From JAWLFI01 sp041685645 (GTDB taxonomy: Bacteria; Bacteroidota; Bacteroidia; Chitinophagales; Saprospiraceae), in contig JAWLFI010000015.1 in NCBI GenBank assembly GCA_041685645.1, positions 1-24,408 of the forward strand: a stretch of DNA of 24,408 nt, given 5' to 3'. A program made the position numbers and the translations under genes. This document shows positions 6,061 through 13,943 of the stretch, in pieces. How positions within the stretch are numbered: position 1 is the stretch's first letter; each line of letters starts with the position of its first letter. Below the pieces are notes generated by a model that saw nothing but the letters and a program-made list of their open reading frames with translations, ran no database searches and was not told the origin of the DNA.

Positions 6061-8244
6061 ATGAAGTATTATTTTTTTAAAACCCTGTTTTTTCTATTTT
6101 TTTTAATGATGAGTTCTGTTTCTTTGACGAATTTGTCGGCTCAGGATATCTTTATAGATGGGGTCTGTGCCTGCGACAATGGAAGTGGAATTAGTGAGTT
6201 CGTCATTACTTTTGGTAACTGGCCGACCGACCAGGGAGCAACCTACGAAATCGTGGTTAACTACTCTGAATCGGGGGGAGATCGAGGTAGTGCGACTGTA
6301 ACCGATGTTGCCGGAACCCCCGGTGGCAGTATTCAGTTAACTTTTTCCGGAGTAGCCAATGCTTCTGATCCCGGAAATTTACAAATCACCAGTGTTACAA
6401 ATATCTCAACCGATACGGAGGAAGCAGTTTCTAATGATTTCCTACCGTATGAATCCCCTGCAGAAATTCTCATCAACTGTCCAACGGATACCACAGTATC
6501 GTCATGCCAACTGAGTGGCAACAGTCTAGCTGATGTTTTTGATAGCTGGATGTCGGACGTCACTGCCTCTGGTGGTTGTGGAGTTACAAATATTTCAAAT
6601 GATTGGGAGGGGACCTACCCGGATTCCTGCGGGGGATCGGTTGAGGTAGAATTTACCGCAACGGATGATATTTGTAGAGATACCGTAGTCTGCAGTGCGG
6701 TCTTTACGGTGGAGGACTGCATATCTCCTGTGCCTGTTGTGGTCAACGGTTTAGTATCAGTAGATTTAACTGCTCTCTGCGTCGATGTCAATGTCAGCTT
6801 GTTTGATGCAGGCAGTTTTGATGACTGTGGCGAAGTGAGCATGAGTTACTCCAGCGATCTGTCTGACACCCTGCGCACCTTTTGTTGTCATGACGGTCTA
6901 TCCGCAAAAGAGGTAGAATTTTGGGTGACAGATGAGTCGGGCAATCAGGATTTTGTAGTGACCTATATCGAACTTCGAGACCCCAATAACATTTGCAGCC
7001 CTCCGGGTATTAAAGTCAGTGGGGAGATAGCTACACAGGACGCCAGAGGGGTAGAAGGTGTGCAAGTGTTTCTCGAAGATACCTCATTAGCAGCGCCTAT
7101 CGAGCGAAGGACTGGAGCTAGTGGATACTACGAATTCTCTCAGTTAGACGCAGATGGTTTAAGAGAACTTAGATTATGGCCCTATAAGAATGACGATGTA
7201 TTGAACGGAGTGAGTACGTTTGACATACTTATTATTCAGCGTCATATTTTGGGTCTTGCTCCTATGGATGATCCCTACAAATTGATAGCTGCAAATATTA
7301 ATGATGACGAGCGCATAAGTGGAGCTGACATGATTAATTTACGTCGTGCCATCCTGGGTGTCGACAATGAATTCAGAAATAATACGAGTTGGCGCTTTGT
7401 CGATGCAAAGGAAGTACTTCAAGAAGGTCAAGTGCCCTCGGGGTATGCCGAGGAGATTGAGCTTTTAGTGAATAATACTAGTCAGTTGGACCAGGACTTT
7501 GTAGCAGTGAAGATTGGGGATGTGGACGATAGCGTTGTGCCCGGTAGTCTGTATGATCCCGAAGAGGAAGGTGAAAGTGGAGCTTTAATTTTGACAGCCG
7601 AGGATACGACAGTAGGGCCGGGCGATTTGGTCAAAGTTGATATAAAGAGTGCCAAATTTAGTAAGGTGCAAGGGTATCAGATGACTCTGGAGTACGGTTC
7701 CGATGATTTTGAGTTCGTCGATCTCAGAGCGGGAGCAATGGATATAAGCGAGGACAAATATGGTCATTTTGAGGAAGCAGGCTTTTTGACCATGTCCTGG
7801 AATGATTTTGAGGGTAATAGTTATGGCCGGGATGAGGTGTTGTTTACCTTAGTTTTCCGCGCAAAAAAAGCTGGTCGCTTGAGTGAATTTCTGCAGGTGA
7901 GCGATGCAATCACAACAACTCAGGCCTATGTTGATGGGGAGCCTCGGAAACTTAGTTTGCAATTTAATCAGGATATCAAGGAGTTTGCCTTGTATCAAAA
8001 TGTACCGAACCCGTTTAAAACCGAAGCCTTGATTAGCTTCCATGTTCCAAAATCCGGACTGGCGAGTTTAACCTTCTACAATACGCTGGGAGAGGTCACT
8101 TACACCATTGAAGGAGATTACAAAAAAGGATACAATCAGGTAAAGGTTGACAGGGAAGATCTTACTGCTGCGGGCTTGTACTTTTACGAATTGCGCGCCG
8201 GTGACCTGAGAGCCACGAAAAAAATGGTCATCGGCAATAAATAG
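6061..8244 (+). CDS. T9SS-secreted Cys-rich protein with dockerin-like and cohesin-like domains
   Basis: A 727-residue exported protein. It has a signal peptide (about 1-28, hydrophobic, ending NLSAQ) and a beta-rich segment (about 29-135). A Cys-rich HYR-like segment follows (about 136-220; NCPTDTTVSSC, FTATDDICRDTVVCSAVFTVEDC), then a second Cys-containing beta segment (about 221-315). A carboxypeptidase-regulatory/SdrD-like beta-sandwich (about 317-375; GIKVSGEIATQ, GASGYYEFSQL) leads into a dockerin-like pair of helices. Its first half is NGVSTFDILIIQRHILG (382-398) and its second half is NINDDERISGADMINLRRAILG (412-433). A cohesin-like domain spans about 508-635 and a type A T9SS sorting domain spans 641-727 (ALYQNVPNPF...GLYFYELRAG). 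Likely role: cell-surface or released adhesin/scaffold. Partner and ligand are unknown. It is the first of four consecutive T9SS substrates. Confidence 0.8.
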   Translation: MKYYFFKTLFFLFFLMMSSVSLTNLSAQDIFIDGVCACDNGSGISEFVITFGNWPTDQGATYEIVVNYSESGGDRGSATVTDVAGTPGGSIQLTFSGVANASDPGNLQITSVTNISTDTEEAVSNDFLPYESPAEILINCPTDTTVSSCQLSGNSLADVFDSWMSDVTASGGCGVTNISNDWEGTYPDSCGGSVEVEFTATDDICRDTVVCSAVFTVEDCISPVPVVVNGLVSVDLTALCVDVNVSLFDAGSFDDCGEVSMSYSSDLSDTLRTFCCHDGLSAKEVEFWVTDESGNQDFVVTYIELRDPNNICSPPGIKVSGEIATQDARGVEGVQVFLEDTSLAAPIERRTGASGYYEFSQLDADGLRELRLWPYKNDDVLNGVSTFDILIIQRHILGLAPMDDPYKLIAANINDDERISGADMINLRRAILGVDNEFRNNTSWRFVDAKEVLQEGQVPSGYAEEIELLVNNTSQLDQDFVAVKIGDVDDSVVPGSLYDPEEEGESGALILTAEDTTVGPGDLVKVDIKSAKFSKVQGYQMTLEYGSDDFEFVDLRAGAMDISEDKYGHFEEAGFLTMSWNDFEGNSYGRDEVLFTLVFRAKKAGRLSEFLQVSDAITTTQAYVDGEPRKLSLQFNQDIKEFALYQNVPNPFKTEALISFHVPKSGLASLTFYNTLGEVTYTIEGDYKKGYNQVKVDREDLTAAGLYFYELRAGDLRATKKMVIGNK

Positions 8245-8390
8245 GGTGTCTTACCTTCTAAGTAGAAATGTGAAGAGAATCTATATCGGTATAATGGCTG
8301 CCATTGAACCGCATGCGGTTGTGGAAAGTATTCTCTAAGTTATATGCCTCCCATTTAATATTTTGTTTTCCTGCAATTCAAGGCTCTTTT

Positions 8391-8457
8391 CATTATAATA
8401 TTTGGGTGTTTGGGCTCAAATTTGAGAAAATTGGATTTGATTTTGTCAGGGATTATA
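8391..8457 (+). repeat. 67-bp direct repeat, copy 1 (with perfect 12-bp palindrome)
   Basis: Starts CATTATAATATTTGGGTGTT and ends TGTCAGGGATTATA. It matches 10267-10333 with one substitution (T versus C). Inside is the perfect palindrome CTCAAATTTGAG (8415-8426). This copy lies 147 nt after the stop of the 727-aa gene and 128 nt before the first 533-aa gene. It may be a shared promoter/operator region or the footprint of a duplication. The rest of the 340-bp gap 8245-8584 holds only a hairpin (8497-8519) and the leader region of the next gene. Confidence 0.8.
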
Positions 8458-8496
8458 TGTTTCCTATCATTCATTAAGCAATTTGCGGCCTTTCAA

Positions 8497-8519
8497 AAAT
8501 TGATTCAAGAAATCAATTT
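8497..8519 (+). promoter_or_regulatory. Perfect 9-bp inverted repeat upstream of the first 533-aa gene
   Basis: AAATTGATT (8497-8505), 5-nt spacer, AATCAATTT (8511-8519). It sits between the 67-bp repeat and the start codon, so it is a candidate operator or 5'-UTR hairpin. It is not present upstream of the second 533-aa gene. Confidence 0.35.
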
Positions 8520-8546
8520 GTAGTCATACTTGAGGAGTAATATTAT

Positions 8547-8588
8547 ATGAAGCGTTTATTTATTATCAAAGGAGGCATATTCCAATGA
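8547..8588 (+). promoter_or_regulatory. Strong SD and possible 13-codon leader ORF coupled to the 533-aa gene
   Basis: AAAGGAGG (8568-8575) lies 9 nt before the ATG at 8585, an unusually strong Shine-Dalgarno sequence for this phylum. A short ORF from ATG 8547 (MKRLFIIKGGIFQ) runs through it and ends with a TGA that overlaps the start codon as ATGA. This would allow translational coupling, but an ORF this short can arise by chance. The second 533-aa gene lacks both the SD and the leader. Confidence 0.3.
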
Positions 8589-10186
8589 AAAAAATTCTAC
8601 TCATAACCTTAGTACTGCTATTTGTATGGCAACCAATCTGGTCACAATACGACCGGGATGCCTTTCACATTGAAGCAAGAAGTGGAAGAAACTTAATTCA
8701 AGACTATACGCAGCAGCCCATGGAGCTGTATCTAGATGAAGACAATACACTTTATTATGACCCGGATAGCAGCGAGGCCCATCGATTTAGTGAGGGGGCA
8801 ATAACGATGAGTGATACTGCGGGCCAGGTATCTTTCATCACAAATATGTGTCATGTATGGCGACCGGATGGTCAACTTGTCCCGGGATCAGAAGAGGCCT
8901 TTTTATATGATAATTTTGGTCAGGAAGACTTTTGTTCCAAAGGGGCGGCAACAGGCTCGCCTCAGTTAATCGTACTGCCCGTTCCCGGTCAGGCCAATGT
9001 GTATTATTATATCTACGTCAGAGATAGAGTTGAGTTATTCAATCCCGGCTTTGAAATTTATCAGGATTCGCTTTTTTATCGAATATTAGATATGAGGGCC
9101 AACGATGGAGTGGGGCAGATGGGTTCTGAAGAACACTTTCTTTTGGCAGATACGGCAATGGATGGATCTACCTTAGCAGCTACACGCCATGCGAATGGAT
9201 TGGACTGGTGGCTGACGGTGAGTGGAGTCAACAATGATACCTATGTGTTGGCAATTGATAGTCAAGACATTGTATTGCAAGACACCTTCACTTGGTCTGA
9301 GCCCTACCGCATGGGGTTAAGGTCAGCATCACAGGCTGCATTTTCACCGGATGGAGATAAATACGCGAGGGTAGTAAAGTTTCACGGACTGTCACTGGCG
9401 GATTTTGATCAGCATACGGGCGAATTCAGTAATATTTATACCCTTCCTTACGAGGAGCCCGACGATTTTTTTCCCGGTACTCCCGGAGTGGCTTTTTCGG
9501 GAAATAATCGATTTCTGTATGCCAATCCCAATACTCGTCAATTGATTCAGTACGATATGGAAGAAGAGGGATTCAGTGCGCCGGATACCCTTTGGGTTTT
9601 CAGCGAAGAGGATGATGTTGTGTTCTACGAGGATCTGGGCAACGTCGTTTTTTATATGAAAAAACTGAAGTTGGGATCAGATTGTAAAATCTATTCTCTT
9701 CCCTCTCCAAACTTCCCCTTTTTTCACGTGATACACAATCCCAATGCCAGGGGAGAAGAGGCTTTATTTCGTCGGGGAGACTATCGAATACCCAGTCCGG
9801 CCATAGCTTTTGGTCTGGGACATCATCCGCATTGGCGGACATCGACACCCCAGGAGGGTTGGTGTGCGGAGGTGTATTACGATTCTATCTACACCTCTGT
9901 AGATGAACCGGGATATATTCCCAAGTCCTCCGATTGGCAGTTAAGTCCCAATCCGGCGCGTGATGCATTTTACATTGAACCGATGGAAATCCATCACGGT
10001 ACTGCTAAGATTACCGTTTACGACCAGCAGGGACGGCAACTATTCTCGAAAGAGTATGCAGGAGGAGGACGACAGAAGTACTCTCTGCGTGGCCTTGCGA
10101 CTGGCTTGTATTTTGTCCATATTCGCAGTCGAGATGCCCGTGGCGAGCTGCTTTCTCCGGTCGTTAAGAAGCTCGTGGTTCAGTAA
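8585..10186 (+). CDS. T9SS-secreted beta-propeller-like protein, paralogue A
   Basis: A 533-residue exported protein. It has a signal peptide (about 1-20, MKKILLITLVLLFVWQPIWS) and a beta-rich body with propeller-type strands. Characteristic pieces are ATRHANGLDWWLTVSG (about 198-213), QAAFSPDGDKYARV (about 251-264), GVAFSGNNRFLYANP and TRQLIQYDME. The ANG-x-DWW plus AAFSPDG-x-YA pattern is one I associate with secreted Bacteroidota propeller proteins of unknown function. The C-terminus is a type A T9SS sorting domain (about 451-533; WQLSPNPARDAF...GLATGLYFVHIRSRD). No enzyme motif is visible. The mature protein differs at 8 positions from the copy at 13944-15545, whereas the signal peptides differ at 6 of 21 positions. 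It is flanked by 67-bp direct repeats. Confidence 0.85.
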   Translation: MKKILLITLVLLFVWQPIWSQYDRDAFHIEARSGRNLIQDYTQQPMELYLDEDNTLYYDPDSSEAHRFSEGAITMSDTAGQVSFITNMCHVWRPDGQLVPGSEEAFLYDNFGQEDFCSKGAATGSPQLIVLPVPGQANVYYYIYVRDRVELFNPGFEIYQDSLFYRILDMRANDGVGQMGSEEHFLLADTAMDGSTLAATRHANGLDWWLTVSGVNNDTYVLAIDSQDIVLQDTFTWSEPYRMGLRSASQAAFSPDGDKYARVVKFHGLSLADFDQHTGEFSNIYTLPYEEPDDFFPGTPGVAFSGNNRFLYANPNTRQLIQYDMEEEGFSAPDTLWVFSEEDDVVFYEDLGNVVFYMKKLKLGSDCKIYSLPSPNFPFFHVIHNPNARGEEALFRRGDYRIPSPAIAFGLGHHPHWRTSTPQEGWCAEVYYDSIYTSVDEPGYIPKSSDWQLSPNPARDAFYIEPMEIHHGTAKITVYDQQGRQLFSKEYAGGGRQKYSLRGLATGLYFVHIRSRDARGELLSPVVKKLVVQ

Positions 10187-10266
10187 AGGGGCGCTGTGGA
10201 TGTATTGGGTATCAGGTGTTGATGCACCAAATAGTATTTTGGTTTTATAAGGTAAAATTCCCTATT

Positions 10267-10333
10267 CATTATAATATTTGGGTGTTTGGGCTCAAATTTG
10301 AGAAAATTGGATCTGATTTTGTCAGGGATTATA
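10267..10333 (+). repeat. 67-bp direct repeat, copy 2
   Basis: 66 of 67 bases match copy 1 at 8391-8457, including the palindrome CTCAAATTTGAG (10291-10302). It lies 81 nt after the stop of the first 533-aa gene and 51 nt before the 1169-aa gene. Its conservation next to a recent gene duplication suggests either a shared regulatory site or a recombination substrate. No third copy is seen near the second 533-aa gene. Confidence 0.8.
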
Positions 10334-10383
10334 AAGTACTTAATTTAAAGAAATCAAATTTTTAATCTTTTAAAAAGGAAATC

Positions 10384-13300
10384 ATGAATCAATTATTCTG
10401 TAAAAAATTGGGGGGTAGTATACCTTCTTTCTTGAGCCAATTCTTTATTATACTATTCATTTTTTTTATACAACCTTTTCTAGCCAGTCAAACTTGCGAG
10501 TCTATACTAAGTCTTGATCCACAGGATTCAGATTTCATGGTTTGTTTAGACAAGGATGCCGGATATCCTGATTGTGCTATTTTGAAAGTCACAATGGATT
10601 TAACTCAAGTTGATTTTTCTCAATATAACGATCCCTTAAAGGTTGCTGTAAGACTTCCATATATAATTGATTTGTCAGGTAACAATGCTATTCCATTAAA
10701 CCATGAGAATTCAAATGTTTTCTTTCAAAGTGAGGATGATATTGACGGAAATGTAAATTTTGAAGGTTCAGGTTATGAATTCATTTATGAAATAGATGAT
10801 GAGACAATTTCTGATTTTGAAGCTGAATTTACGATATCTTCAGGGGAGTTTCATTTAGGTGCCGGATCAATTAATAACTTCGAAGTGGAATTGTTTGAGC
10901 CTAGCTCAGCCAATGAGGTAAAGATTTTGGAAGTGGATTTGACGGATATAGATGCATCCGAATGGTTTAGCCAAACATTTCAGTTTCATACGGTTGTTAA
11001 TAGTTTTAGCTCAAATGATGATGTTATTTCCTTTAACAATAAATCCTTACATCTAACATCAAATGGCTCTGCAAATTACGAGTTTGAATTTTTAGCAGGC
11101 AAAGAATATATTTTTTCTAATGTTGAAATTTATCCAAATATGGGTATCCCATTAGTCCTTAAGTCTGGAACTAAGGTCACTATTGATGACTGCCTTATCT
11201 CAGGATGTGAAAGACTTTGGGAAACTATTATTCTAGAACAAGGTGCTGAGTTAATAATAAAGGACTCTGAGATTAGAGATGGTTACAAATCCATTACTTT
11301 GACAGATGGAGGTGAATATGAGTTGTTAGATAATGTGTTTTCGAATAATTTTATATCATTTTTTGCTGATGGCAGCTATGATGAAGACAATAGTATTTCT
11401 ATTACAGATGTAAAAGGGAATATTATTCAATCAGATTTCAATGAGCCTTTTTTAGAGTTTGCAGAAGGAATGTTAGGTGACCCTCAGCATGCTGATTGGG
11501 ATAATAAATCTTATGCCGGTTTATATTCCTATAAGGCAAATGTTGATTTCATGTATTCCCTTTTCCATTCGAATGAAGATGTAAACCATTTTAATGGATT
11601 GCATTTTGGAGCAGTATCTGAAGAAGGCAGACTAAGGATGTCCACATCACGTTTCACTGAAATATTGAAAACTAAGGGCACAACCATCGATGAAGGAGCT
11701 GCACTATTGAATAAGAATGGGCTGTTATATTTTAGAGGTGGATTAATAGTTGATGGAGCGCAAATTGAAGATTGTAAGTTTGGATTTCTTTCTAGGAATG
11801 GTTTGATTTCATCAATTCGGCGCTCTAAAATTGTTGATTGTAAGTACGGCGTTTTTTTAGAGGATGAAATTTTTTTAGGTCGAATTTCCAACAATAATAT
11901 TTTGGAATCAAGATTTGGTGTAAGAATTGTTGACAGAAATAGAGTCACTGAGAATGTTTCTATTAGTGGAAATGAGATAGAAGCTTTTCATAGAGGAGTT
12001 TGGATAAGTGGAATGTCCGCTTCTATAATTAAAAATAATATTTTTGTTGATGGTGAGGATGTTCAATATAGCGGATCTGCTTCTATTTCTTATAATTCTT
12101 TTGAAATAGGGGCAACTGACACATATCATGCAAGACAGAAGCCCAGGATAATAAGTAATACGATTAAGTCTAAGAGTGATATAGAGAATCCGGCGAGATT
12201 TGGTATTATAGTTAATGGTGGGTATGGATTTCATATTTTAGATAATATTGTTGAATTTTCTGCTACAAATCGCCTATTTGATGATGACCTTTATTATGGA
12301 ATGTATTTTAATGGAGGTAAGGAGCATCAAATTCGAAGAAATTGTATCTTAAATCGCACCATTTCTAGATACTACCCAGGATCGGACTTAATAGATGCTA
12401 AGGGTATTTTTATTCGTGAGGGACTTGGGTTTACTGTAAGGAACAATAAAGTAAATAGGAGTTGGGATCAGGTAAGTTATATTGCTGACATAAATTTATC
12501 AGGAAACCTTGTTGGATTAGATCTAGCGGGAAATCGTATGCGCGAATTTAATTACCTTGATCCCAAGCCTACTGAATCAAACCTTTTGTTGGGAACCTAT
12601 CCAGAGGGAGATAATGCTAGAGCAATTACTGGAGCTCAAAGGTATCGTTCTAATATGTGGGCATATGAAAGCGGCTCGCTAGATTCTGATCACAACCGAG
12701 CTAAGAACTTAGGAAGTGAAGAGTTCGACTTTAGTCGTTCAAAGTTTTACATAGATTCGAGTAACTATATAACCTTTTTTGTATTTTTTGCTAATCCTTT
12801 TGTTCAGCATACTTTATTATTATGGCCGTACCCAAATCACCCAAATGACGAAGAATTTAAATGGATTATAGATGAAGCACCTTCTATTGAGGATAATGAA
12901 TTTATTCCATCACCTCCGATCTGCAGGGCTCTAGAGGATAACCCGGGTGAAATAGAGGTGAATGGACCTTTTTTTGCAGATTTAACTCCGCTTACATGGA
13001 ATAAACTAAATCAATCGACAGTAGCTGGCAATGACTCCCTTGATTTAGGTCAGTATTCTTTTATCTGGAAGGGTAGAAGATACCTGTATGAAATAATTAA
13101 GTACGAACAAACTCGTAATATCAGTTATTCATTGGATTCAGCAACTATGCATTGGGGGAGCGAAGACTTTGCCATCTTGGCTGATGTACGTCATGGTATT
13201 GCAGAAGATCTTTACTCAGAAGATCAAGATTTAATGCAATGGCTGAATCCTAATGATTTGGCTTTAGACAGCATTCTGTTAGACTCTATTCAACTGGACT

Positions 13301-13893
13301 CCATGGGGCTCGTGATTGCTGATAGCGTAAAGTCTCGCCGAGGAGGAATTTGGCAGCAATTCATGAGTGACAATGTGAATTTCACAGCGGAAACCCCTGC
13401 AGCTAATTTAGAGGCAACTGTTAATAAGACTATGTCGCAATGGGCTTTGGGGACGAGTATTGAAAGTCAAATGGATTCTCTATTTGATATTGCCACATCA
13501 TGTGGGATGACTGAAGGAAGTGCCGTCTATGAAGCGAGAGCGCTCATTAATGGGAATCTGGATAGCATTTTTGTAGAATTGAATCCCTGTTTAGTCCCGG
13601 ATAGTGCGCTGGTAAGAGAGAGCCCGAGAGAAAGAAAATCTGCGGCTGAAGTGGAGGTATATCCAAACCCAACAAACGAACAGATTACTGTTACTTTAGA
13701 TAAAAACTGGGAACGTGCAGATTTGATATTGTATGATATCCAAGGAAGGGCTTTGTGGACCAAGCGTTCTGTTCGGTCGGGAAGTACTTATGGCATACCC
13801 AGGTTTATTCCTGCAGGTGCGTATTATTTATTCCTGGAGAATCAAGACAAAGCCAGTGAGATTGGTGTAGTCCCTCTAATAATTCAGAGATAA
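10384..13893 (+). CDS. Large T9SS-secreted parallel beta-helix protein
   Basis: A 1169-residue exported protein with a long N-region and hydrophobic signal (about 1-36, ending FLASQ). A beta-sandwich-like segment covers about 37-250. A right-handed parallel beta-helix region (about 260-720) has many short strands carrying Asn/Gly/Ile turns (SKIVDCKYGVFL, NNNILESRFGVRIV, SGNEIEAFHRGVWI, SIIKNNIFV). A less ordered region follows, with a Leu-Asp-Ser ladder at about 958-972 (ALDSILLDSIQLDSM). The C-terminal type A T9SS sorting domain is about 1090-1169 (VEVYPNPTNEQITV). Beta-helix proteins of this type are polysaccharide lyases or surface adhesins; no lyase catalytic set can be assigned. The gene is clearly more AT-rich than its neighbours: 12001-12060 has 18/60 G+C against 30/60 at 9361-9420. 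It is 50 bp upstream of the second 533-aa gene, so the two are probably co-transcribed. Confidence 0.8.
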   Translation: MNQLFCKKLGGSIPSFLSQFFIILFIFFIQPFLASQTCESILSLDPQDSDFMVCLDKDAGYPDCAILKVTMDLTQVDFSQYNDPLKVAVRLPYIIDLSGNNAIPLNHENSNVFFQSEDDIDGNVNFEGSGYEFIYEIDDETISDFEAEFTISSGEFHLGAGSINNFEVELFEPSSANEVKILEVDLTDIDASEWFSQTFQFHTVVNSFSSNDDVISFNNKSLHLTSNGSANYEFEFLAGKEYIFSNVEIYPNMGIPLVLKSGTKVTIDDCLISGCERLWETIILEQGAELIIKDSEIRDGYKSITLTDGGEYELLDNVFSNNFISFFADGSYDEDNSISITDVKGNIIQSDFNEPFLEFAEGMLGDPQHADWDNKSYAGLYSYKANVDFMYSLFHSNEDVNHFNGLHFGAVSEEGRLRMSTSRFTEILKTKGTTIDEGAALLNKNGLLYFRGGLIVDGAQIEDCKFGFLSRNGLISSIRRSKIVDCKYGVFLEDEIFLGRISNNNILESRFGVRIVDRNRVTENVSISGNEIEAFHRGVWISGMSASIIKNNIFVDGEDVQYSGSASISYNSFEIGATDTYHARQKPRIISNTIKSKSDIENPARFGIIVNGGYGFHILDNIVEFSATNRLFDDDLYYGMYFNGGKEHQIRRNCILNRTISRYYPGSDLIDAKGIFIREGLGFTVRNNKVNRSWDQVSYIADINLSGNLVGLDLAGNRMREFNYLDPKPTESNLLLGTYPEGDNARAITGAQRYRSNMWAYESGSLDSDHNRAKNLGSEEFDFSRSKFYIDSSNYITFFVFFANPFVQHTLLLWPYPNHPNDEEFKWIIDEAPSIEDNEFIPSPPICRALEDNPGEIEVNGPFFADLTPLTWNKLNQSTVAGNDSLDLGQYSFIWKGRRYLYEIIKYEQTRNISYSLDSATMHWGSEDFAILADVRHGIAEDLYSEDQDLMQWLNPNDLALDSILLDSIQLDSMGLVIADSVKSRRGGIWQQFMSDNVNFTAETPAANLEATVNKTMSQWALGTSIESQMDSLFDIATSCGMTEGSAVYEARALINGNLDSIFVELNPCLVPDSALVRESPRERKSAAEVEVYPNPTNEQITVTLDKNWERADLILYDIQGRALWTKRSVRSGSTYGIPRFIPAGAYYLFLENQDKASEIGVVPLIIQR

Positions 13894-13943
13894 CTGTTAT
13901 TATATATCAAGCTGATATTCTTCGTATTGAAAAACATAATCCA

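Noticed and set aside
9600..9848. Open frames of 82 codons on the minus strand in both propeller genes (also 14959-15207)
   Set aside because: They are identical because the sense genes are identical; no start context and no known product.
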